NCBI GenBank assembly: GCA_016179965.1
Contig: JACPCF010000020.1
Location: 1-38,086 of the forward strand
Direction: 5' to 3'
Source: Candidatus Rokuibacteriota bacterium
GTDB taxonomy: Bacteria; Methylomirabilota; Methylomirabilia; Rokubacteriales; CSP1-6
DNA: 38,086 nucleotides
Position 1 is the stretch's first letter. Every line of letters starts with the position of its first letter. Shown one piece after another: positions 1 to 7,675 of the stretch. The notes under the pieces were generated by a model. That model was not told the DNA's origin and made no database searches. It worked only from the letters and a program-made list of their open reading frames with translations. The translations under genes and the position numbers were made by a program.

Positions 1-891
1 TGCGCGGGCGGCTGCCTCGGCATCATGATCCCACCCAGCATCCTTCTCATCGTCTATGCCGCCACCGCCGGACTCTCGGCGGTCAAGCTCTATGCGGCCG
101 CCATGATTCCTGGATTCATCCTGGCAGGCTTCTACATCCTGTACGTGATCGGTCGGGCGGTGCTGAATCCGGCGCTCTGCCCCAAGTTGCCCAAGGAGCA
201 GACAGACGTTCCATTCATTCAAGTGGCGCGCTTGCTGCTGACCTCGTTCTTTCCGCTCGCGATGCTGATCATCTCGGTCCTCGGCGCGATCCTCTTCGGA
301 CTGGCGACGCCGTCGGAAGCCGCAGGCGCCGGGGCTTTGGCGAGCCTGGTCCTGGCAGGCGCGTATCGGGCGCTCAACTTCCAGATGCTGAAGGAGTCCG
401 TCTTCTTGACGGCGCGCGCGACGGCGATGGTCTGTTACCTCTTCATCGGGTCGTGGACCTTTGCGTCCGTGTTCGCTCTTCTCGGCGGCCAGTCGGTGGT
501 CGAGCAATTCTTCCTCGGGATGAACCTCTCGACGGTGCAGTTCCTGATCCTCACCCAACTCATCATCTTTCTGCTCGGGTGGCCGCTGGAATGGACCGAG
601 ATCATCATCATCTTCGTCCCGATCTTCCTGCCGTTGCTCGACGACTTCAAGGTCGATCCGATCTTCTTCGGCGTCCTGGTCGCGCTCAACACCCAGACCG
701 CCTTCAACACGCCCCCCGTGGCGATGGCCGCGTTCTATCTGAAGGGCGTCGCTCCGCCGCACATCACGCTGGCGGATATCTTCAAGGGTGCCCTGCCCTT
801 CGTGTGGATGGTGTTCATGGCCATGGTGCTGGTCTACATCTTTCCTGGGTTAGCCTTGTGGCTGCCGGACTACCTGTACACCCCGCGGTGA
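1..891 (+). CDS. dctM: TRAP transporter large permease, DctM type (5' partial)
   Basis: This is the C-terminal part of the large membrane subunit of a tripartite ATP-independent periplasmic transporter, which imports organic acids using an ion gradient. The reading frame is open from the first base, so the gene begins outside the window; about 296 codons remain of a protein usually near 430. The first visible residues, GCLGIMIPPS, match the conserved DctM loop, and NTQTAFNTPPVAMAAF near residue 235 of the visible part is the second family signature. Most of the sequence is hydrophobic with about seven predicted membrane segments. The amidase follows 34 bases downstream on the same strand, so the importer may supply its substrate. 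The substrate cannot be read from the sequence. Confidence 0.93.
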   Translation, partial: CAGGCLGIMIPPSILLIVYAATAGLSAVKLYAAAMIPGFILAGFYILYVIGRAVLNPALCPKLPKEQTDVPFIQVARLLLTSFFPLAMLIISVLGAILFGLATPSEAAGAGALASLVLAGAYRALNFQMLKESVFLTARATAMVCYLFIGSWTFASVFALLGGQSVVEQFFLGMNLSTVQFLILTQLIIFLLGWPLEWTEIIIIFVPIFLPLLDDFKVDPIFFGVLVALNTQTAFNTPPVAMAAFYLKGVAPPHITLADIFKGALPFVWMVFMAMVLVYIFPGLALWLPDYLYTPR

Positions 892-925
892 GCCGCGCGG
901 GACACTCCGTCGAGGAACGCTCGGG

Positions 926-2347
926 ATGAGCCTGTGCGCACTGTCCCTCACCCAGGCGGCGGCGGATATCCGCGAGGGCCGCATCACCTCGGCAGAGCTG
1001 GTGAGTGACTGCCTCGAGCGGGTGGACGAGGTCGAATCGAAGGTCCAGGCCTGGGCCTTTCTCGACCGCGACCACGCGATGCGGCAAGCGGAGGCCGCCG
1101 ACGGGCGTCGCAAGCAGGGCAAGGCGGTGGGGCCGCTGCACGGGGTGCCGATCGGCATCAAGGACATCTTCGATACCGCCGACATGCCCACCGAGCTCGG
1201 ATCGCCACTGTGGGCGGGCCGCACGCCGCGACGGGATGCGGTAGTCGTCGCCCGGCTGCGCGCGGCGGGCGCCGTGATCATGGGCAAGACCGTGACCACT
1301 GAGTACGCGTACTTTCATTCCGGCAAGACCACCAATCCTCACGATGCGGGCCGCACGCCCGGTGGCTCCTCCAGCGGCTCCGCGGCGGCGGTGGCGGCGC
1401 ACATGGTGCCGGGCGCCGTCGGCTCGCAGACCAACGGCTCCGTGATCCGGCCGGCGGCGTTCTGCGGCGTGGTCGGCTTCAAGCCCACCCACGGCCTCAT
1501 CCCGCGCAGCGGTGCGCTCCTCCTGAGCGGTGCGCTCCTCCTGTCGCGCACCCTCGACCACGTCGGCGTGTTCGCGCGCACGGTCGAGGACGTGGCGCTC
1601 GTCGCCGAGACGCTCGTCGGCTTCGACGAGGAGGACCCCGACACGCGACCCGTCGCCCGTCCGCCGTTGGCCGCGGTGGCCGCGTCGGAGCCGCCGCTGC
1701 CGCCGCGCCTGGCCTTCGTGCGCTCGCCCGCCTGGGAGCACGCCCAGCCCGTGACACGCGAGGCCTTCGCCGAGCTCGTCCGGACGCTGGGCGAGGCGGT
1801 CGCCGAGATCGAGCTCGGCGCGGGCTTCGCGCGCGGCGTCGAGATGCACCGCACGATCATGGAAGTCGAGATGGCGCACAACCTCCACCGCGATTACGAG
1901 AAGGGCCGCGACCGGTTCAGCGCCGTGCTGCGCAAGCTCATCGAGCGCGGCCGCGGCCATAGGGCGGTCGACTACGCTGCCGCGGTCGCCGGCATTCGGT
2001 CACTCAACGTCGCGCTCGAGCTGGTCTTCGACGAGTTCGACGCGATTCTCACGCCGGCGGCGCCGGGCGAAGCGCCGCACGGACTCGAGACCACGGGCGA
2101 TCCGATCTTCTGCACCACGTGGACCTATCTCGGCACTCCGGCGGTGACGTTGCCGCTGCTGCGATCGGCGGCGGGGATGCCGCTCGGCGTGCAGCTGGTC
2201 GGGCGTCGTGACGGCGATGCGCGCCTCTTGCGCACGGCTCGCTGGCTCGTCGCGACCCTCAGCAGCACGAGACGTCGTCGTGGCCAGAAGGAGAGGACCG
2301 CCGGGCGAGCGGATTCGCCACGCACCGGCAGGAGGAAGTCGTCATGA
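926..2347 (+). CDS. Amidase signature family hydrolase
   Basis: A cytoplasmic amidase of the GatA/AtzF/FAAH superfamily that hydrolyses a C-N amide bond. The Ser-cisSer-Lys triad is visible: Lys79 in GIKDIFDT, Ser148 in GGSSSGS and Ser172 in QTNGSVIRPA; the 24-residue spacing of the two serines is the family value. With 473 residues the length is normal. Residues around 195-206 contain the duplication SGALLLSGALLLS caused by a perfect 18-bp tandem repeat. The last 25 or so residues are a low-complexity Arg/Ser-rich tail with no family counterpart. The stop overlaps the start of the next small gene (ATGA). Substrate is unknown; the TRAP permease upstream and aldehyde dehydrogenase downstream suggest catabolism of an imported amide. 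Confidence 0.92.
   Translation: MSLCALSLTQAAADIREGRITSAELVSDCLERVDEVESKVQAWAFLDRDHAMRQAEAADGRRKQGKAVGPLHGVPIGIKDIFDTADMPTELGSPLWAGRTPRRDAVVVARLRAAGAVIMGKTVTTEYAYFHSGKTTNPHDAGRTPGGSSSGSAAAVAAHMVPGAVGSQTNGSVIRPAAFCGVVGFKPTHGLIPRSGALLLSGALLLSRTLDHVGVFARTVEDVALVAETLVGFDEEDPDTRPVARPPLAAVAASEPPLPPRLAFVRSPAWEHAQPVTREAFAELVRTLGEAVAEIELGAGFARGVEMHRTIMEVEMAHNLHRDYEKGRDRFSAVLRKLIERGRGHRAVDYAAAVAGIRSLNVALELVFDEFDAILTPAAPGEAPHGLETTGDPIFCTTWTYLGTPAVTLPLLRSAAGMPLGVQLVGRRDGDARLLRTARWLVATLSSTRRRRGQKERTAGRADSPRTGRRKSS
1508..1543 (+). repeat. Perfect 18-bp tandem duplication inside the amidase gene
   Basis: Two adjacent identical copies of an 18-base unit beginning AGCGGTGCGCTCCTC, at 1508-1525 and 1526-1543. 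The unit adds six residues (SGALLL) in frame just before the RTLDHVG motif of the amidase family. The absence of any mismatch between copies suggests a recent slippage event or an assembly artefact. Confidence 0.9.
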
Positions 2348-2520
2348 TGATGTTGGTCACCGGAATCATCGGCATTGCCATGCTGGTGGGGTTCCTGGGC
2401 TTTCTAGTGTGGTGGATCAAGGACCTGCCCTTCACCATCATCGTCGTCGTCGTGGTCCTCCTGCTGCTCTACGACTTCGTGCGGACCCTGCGCTATGGTG
2501 AGGAGGGCGTTAGGCGCTGA
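2344..2520 (+). CDS. Small two-helix membrane protein, unknown function
   Basis: A 58-residue ORF beginning with three consecutive ATG codons and ending in RTLRYGEEGVRR. It has two hydrophobic stretches, about residues 4-23 and 31-45, the second a run of valine and leucine (IIVVVVVLLLL), separated by a short WWIKDLP turn. A strong ribosome binding site (AGGAGG) lies just upstream, and the start overlaps the amidase stop as ATGA, implying translational coupling. The dehydrogenase gene begins 13 bases downstream. I do not recognise a family; it may be a small accessory membrane subunit. Its position and ribosome binding site are the main evidence that it is expressed. Confidence 0.6.
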   Translation: MMMLVTGIIGIAMLVGFLGFLVWWIKDLPFTIIVVVVVLLLLYDFVRTLRYGEEGVRR

Positions 2521-2533
2521 GGAGGGGGCTTCC

Positions 2534-3991
2534 ATGAGCGACGACGTTCGGCACATGTACATCGACGGCAAGTGGGTGCTCGCCGAAGGGGGCGCGACCT
2601 TCGACGTGATCAATCCCGCCGACCAGTCTGTGGTCGCGCGCGTGGCCAACGGCGCCAGCCCCGAGATCCTCAGGGCGGTGGAGGTGGCCCAGGCGGCGTT
2701 CAAGGAGTGGTCCCTCTTGGCGCCGAAGGAGCGGGGCCGGCTGCTGCTGGGCATCCAGGACCTGATGGAGCAGCGCAGGGACGAGCTGGCCCGCCTCATC
2801 ACGCTCGAGAACGGTAAGCCGTTCGAGGAAGCGAAGAAGGAGGTCCAGTTCTCGCTGGGCTATTTCGGCTGGTTCGCCGAGGAGGCGCGGCGGATGACCG
2901 GCGAGTGGATCCCCTCGCCCCAGCCGGGAAAGCGCTACTGGGTCTTCCATCAGCCGATCGGCCCCGTTGCCGCCGTCACGCCGTGGAACTTCCCGGCGAC
3001 GATGGTCACGCGCAAGATCGCCCCGGCGCTGGCCGCCGGCTGTACCGTCGTTCTGAAACCCGCCTCGGCGACCCCCCTCACGGCGCTCGCCATTGCCAAG
3101 ATCACCCAGGACGTGGGGCTGCCCCCGGGCGTCTTCAACGTCATCACCACCAACCGCTCCCGGCTGGTGGGAAACGAGCTGCTGACCCATCCCCTGATCC
3201 GGAAGATCGGCTTCACCGGCTCCACCGAGGTCGGGAAGTGGATCATGGAGATGGCCTCGAAGCAGATCAAGCGGCTGTCGTTCGAGCTGGGCGGGAACGC
3301 ACCCTTCATCATCTTCGACGACGCCGACCTCCCCCGCGCGGTGGAGGGGGCGGTCGCGATGAAGTACCTCCGGGTCGGCGGCCAGTCCTGCATCTGCGCC
3401 AACCGCATCTACGTCCAGCGTGGGGTCGCGGATCAGTTCATTCCGGCGTTCATCGATGCGGTCAAGCGGCTCCGAGTCGCGCCCGGCTTCGAGCCCGGCG
3501 CCCAGATCGGGCCGCTGATCAACGAGGAGACGCGCGCCAAGGTCCACGGGCTCGTCGAGGATGCCGTCAAGCGCGGGGCGCGCCTGGTCGGGGGCGGCCA
3601 CTACCTCACGGAGGGGGTGTACGCCAAGGGCTTCTTCTACGCGCCGACGGTCCTCCTCGACGTCACCGACGACATGCCGATCGCCCAGGAGGAGATCTTC
3701 GGGCCGGCCGCGCCGATCCTGGTGTTCGACACGGAGGAGGAGGTCCTCCGCCGCGCCAACGCGACCAAGTTCGGGCTGGCGGCCTATTTCTACTCGCGCG
3801 ACATGGCTCGCGTGGTGCGGGTGTCGGAGGGGCTCGAGTACGGGCTGGTCGGCGCCAACGACGCGGCCGGGTACACCCACGAGATCCCCTTCGGGGGGTT
3901 CAAGGAGTCCGGGCTCGGCCGGGAAGGCGGGCACGAGGGCATCGAGGAGTACACGGAGGTCAAGTCCGTGGTGGTGTCTCTGCCGTCTTGA
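2534..3991 (+). CDS. NAD(P)-dependent aldehyde dehydrogenase, succinate-semialdehyde dehydrogenase-like
   Basis: A cytoplasmic aldehyde dehydrogenase oxidising an aldehyde to a carboxylate; sequence style is closest to the GabD group. The catalytic cysteine is Cys286 in GGQSCICAN and the general base is Glu251 in FELGGNAPF; the Rossmann region contains GFTGSTEVGKW. The start at 2534 is preceded by GAGGAGGGGG and gives 485 residues, the family norm; an upstream GTG or ATG would add an unconserved 13-residue extension. It sits after the amidase and small membrane protein, so it may oxidise an aldehyde derived from the same imported compound. Exact substrate is inference. Confidence 0.93.
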   Translation: MSDDVRHMYIDGKWVLAEGGATFDVINPADQSVVARVANGASPEILRAVEVAQAAFKEWSLLAPKERGRLLLGIQDLMEQRRDELARLITLENGKPFEEAKKEVQFSLGYFGWFAEEARRMTGEWIPSPQPGKRYWVFHQPIGPVAAVTPWNFPATMVTRKIAPALAAGCTVVLKPASATPLTALAIAKITQDVGLPPGVFNVITTNRSRLVGNELLTHPLIRKIGFTGSTEVGKWIMEMASKQIKRLSFELGGNAPFIIFDDADLPRAVEGAVAMKYLRVGGQSCICANRIYVQRGVADQFIPAFIDAVKRLRVAPGFEPGAQIGPLINEETRAKVHGLVEDAVKRGARLVGGGHYLTEGVYAKGFFYAPTVLLDVTDDMPIAQEEIFGPAAPILVFDTEEEVLRRANATKFGLAAYFYSRDMARVVRVSEGLEYGLVGANDAAGYTHEIPFGGFKESGLGREGGHEGIEEYTEVKSVVVSLPS

Positions 3992-4055
3992 CGGCCCGCT
4001 CGGGGCGTGCTACACAAAGGGCGAAAACTCAGGAGGGGCCGAAGGAGGGGTGGGT

Positions 4056-4220
4056 ATGCCTTCATATGAGTTTTTCTGCCCGAAGTGCAACAAAGAAGTG
4101 TCCCTGACCCTCACCATCTCAGAGCGGGAGCGCGGCGAGTACCAGTGCCCCACCTGCGGGGGCAAGGATCTCCAGCCGCTCATGGGGACGTTCTTTTCCA
4201 AGACCTCACGGAAGAGCTGA
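4056..4220 (+). CDS. FmdB-type zinc ribbon protein
   Basis: A 54-residue protein starting MPSYEFFCPKCNKE with a second pair CPTCGGKDL, giving the CxxC-x(n)-CxxC zinc ribbon of the FmdB/CxxC_CxxC_SSSS regulatory family. The sequence ends with a Ser/Lys-rich tail (FFSKTSRKS), also typical. The ribosome binding site GAAGGAGGGG is directly upstream. Members are often encoded next to unrelated metabolic genes and their molecular role is poorly defined; regulation or a metal-binding adaptor role is possible. The downstream DJ-1 gene starts 13 bases after its stop, so they are probably co-transcribed. Confidence 0.85.
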   Translation: MPSYEFFCPKCNKEVSLTLTISERERGEYQCPTCGGKDLQPLMGTFFSKTSRKS

Positions 4221-4233
4221 GAGGAGAGCCTGA

Positions 4234-4758
4234 ATGAGCCTGGAGGGGAAGCGGGTCGCCGTCCTGGCTGAGAACATGTATCAGGAGATGGAGCTCTGGG
4301 TCCCCTACTACCGCCTGAAGGAGGAAGGGGCGGAGGTGAGGGTGGTGGGGGCCGGCGGGGCCAAGACGTACACCTCGAAGCACGGCTACCCGGTTAACGT
4401 GGACGTGCAGGCCGACGCCGTGAGCGCGGTGGAGTTCGACGCCGTCGTGATCCCTGGGGGATATGCCCCGGACATGATGAGGCGCCATGACGCCATGGTG
4501 AGGCTGGTGCGCGAGGCCTTCCAGCAGGGCAAGGTCGTGGCGGCCATCTGCCACGCCGGCTGGATGCTCGCCTCCGCGGGGATCCTGAAGGGGAAGAAGG
4601 CCACGAGCTTCTTCGCCATCAAGGACGACGTCGTCAACGCCGGCGCCACGTGGCTGGACCAGGAGGTGGTGGTGGACGGCACCCTCATCACCTCCCGGAA
4701 GCCCGACGACCTCCCTGCCTTCTGCCGGGAAATTGTCCGGGCGCTCTCCAAGGGGTAA
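4234..4758 (+). CDS. DJ-1/PfpI family protein
   Basis: A 174-residue class I glutamine-amidotransferase-fold protein of the DJ-1/PfpI superfamily (glyoxalase III, deglycase or stress-associated hydrolase activities have been assigned to members). The nucleophile elbow is AICHAG with Cys106, and Glu18 or Glu20 in the first helix is the expected partner acid. VVIPGGYAPDMMRR is the conserved strand-loop before the elbow. The start has GAGAGGAG upstream. The 3' end overlaps the methyltransferase frame. Whether it is an aldehyde detoxifier linked to the dehydrogenase upstream is only inference. Confidence 0.9.
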   Translation: MSLEGKRVAVLAENMYQEMELWVPYYRLKEEGAEVRVVGAGGAKTYTSKHGYPVNVDVQADAVSAVEFDAVVIPGGYAPDMMRRHDAMVRLVREAFQQGKVVAAICHAGWMLASAGILKGKKATSFFAIKDDVVNAGATWLDQEVVVDGTLITSRKPDDLPAFCREIVRALSKG

Positions 4759-5776
4759 CGCGCCGCTTCCCCTCGAGACCATCGCCTGCCCCCTGTGCGG
4801 GGAGGAGGCGTTCTCGCGTCTGTTCCTCCAGCGCGACCTGGCCCTCGGCGTCCCCGGCGAGTTCTCGCTTAGCCGCTGCGACGGCTGCGGGCTCCTCTAC
4901 CAGAACCCCCGGGTGCGCGCCGACCAGCTTGCCCGCGCCTATCCCGCCGAGTACGCCGCCCACACACGCGATCCCGAGCTCTCGCGGACGCTCCGCCACA
5001 TGGGGGCCGCGGTCCGCTGGGTGCTCTCAAGGCGGCTTGGCTATCAACACCTTGACGTCGCCGACGTCGTGTGGAGGGACAAGCTCCGCGGCGTCGTCTC
5101 GCGCGGGAGGATCCTCAAGGCGTTCCCGGCGTGGGTCGGCCAGGGGCGGCTCCTCGACGTCGGCTGCGGGAGCGGGAAGTTCCTGCGTCAGATGGGCGCC
5201 GTCGGTTGGCGCCTGACGGGGATCGAGGTGGACCCTGAGGCGGCCGCCAAGGCGAGGGAAGTCACGCCCAACGTGTTCGTCGGCGATCCCACGGAGGCGC
5301 CGTTCCCTGAGGCGAGCTTCGATCTGATCACGGCCTTTCACGTCATCGAGCACCTGCCGGACCCACTGGGCGCCCTCCGGACCATGGTGCGCTGGCTGGC
5401 CCCGGGCGGCCTCATCATCGTCGAGGTGCCGAACGCCGCCGGCTGGGGAGCGCGCCTCTTCGGCCGCTACTGGTCCGGGCTCGACTTCCCGCGCCACCTC
5501 GTCCACTTCACCCCGGCCACGATGAGGGCGATGGTGGAAAAAGCCGGGGCGTCCGTGCTCAGCGCGGCCCACCGAACCAAGCCCCGCTATTTCATCCGGA
5601 GCCTCCGCCACCGCCTCGCCGACCGGAATGGCCTCGGGTCGCGGATCGGCCTGGCACTCGTCACGAGCCGCCTCGGGGGCGGCGTCCTGAAGCTCATCCT
5701 GGAGCTCCTCATGCCGTTGGCCCGGCCGCTCCAGCGGGGCGAGGCGGTCCGTTACTTCATCACACGCCGGTGGTGA
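4733..5776 (+). CDS. Class I SAM-dependent methyltransferase with N-terminal zinc-finger-like module
   Basis: A methyltransferase of the type common in polysaccharide and natural-product clusters. The N-terminus has paired cysteines CPLCG (Cys19, Cys22) and CDGCG (Cys49, Cys52) followed by YQNPR, then the SAM-binding motif I LLDVGCGSG at residues 140-148, an acidic residue after IEV, and the post-motif HVIEHLPDP. The C-terminus carries a hydrophobic helix and YFITRRW. No ATG or GTG is available near the conserved start; the best start is TTG at 4733, overlapping the DJ-1 gene by 26 bases, and this start is uncertain. It opens the carbamoyltransferase/glycosyltransferase cassette and probably methylates a sugar or glycolipid. 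Confidence 0.88.
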   Translation: MSGRSPRGNAPLPLETIACPLCGEEAFSRLFLQRDLALGVPGEFSLSRCDGCGLLYQNPRVRADQLARAYPAEYAAHTRDPELSRTLRHMGAAVRWVLSRRLGYQHLDVADVVWRDKLRGVVSRGRILKAFPAWVGQGRLLDVGCGSGKFLRQMGAVGWRLTGIEVDPEAAAKAREVTPNVFVGDPTEAPFPEASFDLITAFHVIEHLPDPLGALRTMVRWLAPGGLIIVEVPNAAGWGARLFGRYWSGLDFPRHLVHFTPATMRAMVEKAGASVLSAAHRTKPRYFIRSLRHRLADRNGLGSRIGLALVTSRLGGGVLKLILELLMPLARPLQRGEAVRYFITRRW

Positions 5777-5802
5777 TATGATGCTCCGTAACTGAGCGCC
5801 GC

Positions 5803-7560
5803 ATGGTCATTCTCGGCATCAACGAAACCCACTGCGCCACCGCCGCCGTCCTCAAGGACGGAAAGATCGTCGGCTGCGCAAGCGAGGAACGCTTCACCCG
5901 CGTGAAGAACGACGCGGGCTATCCCCGCCGCGCGGTGGCCGCTCTCCTGGCGTATCTCGGCCTCTCGCCGCGCGACGTGGACCTGGTGGCGCTGGCCGGG
6001 GCGCGCATGGCCGCCAAGGAGTGGCTCGACCGGGTCCTCCAGGACGAGGCCTACATCCGCGATTACTACGGGGTGCGCCTGCCCTCGACGCGGCGCGCGC
6101 TCGGCAAGCGCTTCAGGAAGCTCGGGGCCAAGTTCGGCCTGATCGACGCCTCCCGCGGCAAGTTCGGCATCCCTCAGGCCGAGAGATTGGCGCTCGTCAC
6201 GGACCATCTGGGCATTCCCGCCGACAGGATCGTCTGCCTCGATCACCACACCTGCCACGCCGCCGCGGCCTATTTCGGGTCCCCGTATCGCGGGGCTGCC
6301 GCGCTGGTCCTCACCAATGACAACTCCGGAGACGGTTTGTGCGCGACGATCTCCACCGCCGACGGTCACCGCCTCACCCGCCACGAGGCGACGCCGAGCG
6401 CTGCGGGCTCTCTCGGAGCGCTTTACTCATTCGTCACGCTGTATCTCGGCATGAAGTTCGGCGAGCACGAGTACAAGGTGATGGGGCTCGCCCCCTACTC
6501 CTCCGAGAGCGGCCGCCGCCGCGGCTACGAGGCGCTCAAGGAGATCTTCGACCTGGTGGAGGGCCGGCCGTGCCGCTTCGCCTGGCTCAAGCCCGGCGAG
6601 CGCTATCAGCTCCTCCTGCGGGCGGGTCTCGGGCTCCGCTTCGACTGGGTGGCGGCCGGGGCCCAGCAGCTGCTGGAGGAGCTCCTGCTGCGCTGGGTCC
6701 GCATCGCGGGCGCGCGCCACGGCGGCTCCCGGCTCGCCCTGGGCGGCGGCGTCTTCATGAACGTGAAGGCCAACATGCTCATCGGGGAGGAGCCGGGGAT
6801 CGAGGAGCTCTTCGTCTTCCCGAGCTGCGGCGACGAGTCCAACGCCGTCGGCGCCGCCTACCTGGCGTACCTCCAGGAGTGCGGGCGGCGGGGGATCACC
6901 CCGAGTCCGCAGCCTTTCGGCCCGGCCTATCTGGGGCCCGAGGCCACCGACGCCGAGGCCGAGGCCGTGATCCGGGAGCGCAACCTGGACGCACGCTACA
7001 AGGTGGCGTTCCACGACCGGATCGAGGAGAAGATCGCGGAGCTGCTCGTGTCCGATGGGGTGGTGGCCCGGTGCGCCGGCAGGATGGAGTTCGGCGCCCG
7101 CGCCCTCGGCAACCGCTCGATCCTCGCCAACCCGTCGGACCACCGCGTGGTCCCGCTGATCAACCGGATGATTAAGAACCGGGACTTCTGGATGCCCTTC
7201 GCTCCCACGATCCTGAAGGAGCGTGAGGCCGACTACCTCGTGAACCCCAAGGGGCTCGCCTCGCCCTACATGATGCTGGCGTTTCGCAGCCAGGAGAAGC
7301 GGCACGAGGAAATCATCGCGGCGATCCACCCTCAGGATGCCACGGCCCGCCCCCAGATCCTGGAAGAGGCCTGGAACCCCGAGTACCACCGGATCATCCG
7401 CGAGTTCGAGCGCCGCACGGGCATCGGGGCGGTGCTGAACACGTCGTTCAACCTCCACGGCGAGCCGATCGTCTGCACTCCCGCCGACGGCGTGGACACC
7501 TTCGAGCGCTCCGGCCTGCCGCATCTCGCCCTGGGCCACTGGCTGATCAGCAAGCGGTAG
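5803..7560 (+). CDS. O-carbamoyltransferase 1 (NodU/CmcH/TobZ family)
   Basis: Transfers a carbamoyl group from carbamoyl phosphate to a hydroxyl via carbamoyl-AMP. The N-terminal Kae1-like domain contains the metal-binding HxxxH (His148, His152 in DHHTCHAA) and the phosphate loops LALGGGVFMN; the C-terminal YrdC-related domain contains GRMEFGARALGNRSIL from about residue 427 and RDFWMPFAPTIL. The length of 585 residues is normal. There is no clear ribosome binding site; a TATGAT box at 5777-5782 lies 20 bases before the ATG. A paralogue lies 1.5 kb downstream, separated by a glycosyltransferase and two small membrane proteins. The acceptor is probably a sugar, lipid or glycan, by context. 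Confidence 0.93.
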   Translation: MVILGINETHCATAAVLKDGKIVGCASEERFTRVKNDAGYPRRAVAALLAYLGLSPRDVDLVALAGARMAAKEWLDRVLQDEAYIRDYYGVRLPSTRRALGKRFRKLGAKFGLIDASRGKFGIPQAERLALVTDHLGIPADRIVCLDHHTCHAAAAYFGSPYRGAAALVLTNDNSGDGLCATISTADGHRLTRHEATPSAAGSLGALYSFVTLYLGMKFGEHEYKVMGLAPYSSESGRRRGYEALKEIFDLVEGRPCRFAWLKPGERYQLLLRAGLGLRFDWVAAGAQQLLEELLLRWVRIAGARHGGSRLALGGGVFMNVKANMLIGEEPGIEELFVFPSCGDESNAVGAAYLAYLQECGRRGITPSPQPFGPAYLGPEATDAEAEAVIRERNLDARYKVAFHDRIEEKIAELLVSDGVVARCAGRMEFGARALGNRSILANPSDHRVVPLINRMIKNRDFWMPFAPTILKEREADYLVNPKGLASPYMMLAFRSQEKRHEEIIAAIHPQDATARPQILEEAWNPEYHRIIREFERRTGIGAVLNTSFNLHGEPIVCTPADGVDTFERSGLPHLALGHWLISKR

Positions 7561-7581
7561 AGGGCCATCGTGGCGGAGCAT

Positions 7582-7675
7582 CCCCCTCACCTTCATCCTC
7601 TCCCCTCACCCTGCCTCTCCCCCGTGGGGAGAGGAGAAGAGGTGAGGGGCCTTCGAGTAGGGCAGGGTGAGGGGG
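7582..7675. repeat. Nested palindromic repeat R1, overlapping the glycosyltransferase start
   Basis: A 94-base element of nested inverted repeats: outer arms CCCCCTCACC (7582-7591) and GGTGAGGGGG (7666-7675); CCCTCACCCTGCC (7603-7615) with GGCAGGGTGAGGG (7661-7673); inner stem CCTCTCCCC (7614-7622) and GGGGAGAGG (7626-7634) around a 3-base loop. Related copies or half-copies occur at 11810-11862, 13794-13812 and 33410-33429. It behaves like a REP/BIME-type dispersed intergenic palindrome. Here it occupies the whole space between the carbamoyltransferase and glycosyltransferase and appears to supply the latter's ribosome binding site. Confidence 0.85.

Noticed and set aside
2345-2347. TGA at the end of the amidase as a possible Sec codon
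   Set aside because: It follows a low-complexity tail beyond the amidase domain and coincides with a well-supported start of another gene; no cysteine is expected there.
4733-4758. Possible fusion of DJ-1 and methyltransferase
   Set aside because: They are in different frames and overlap by 26 bases; this is an ordinary overlapping gene pair.
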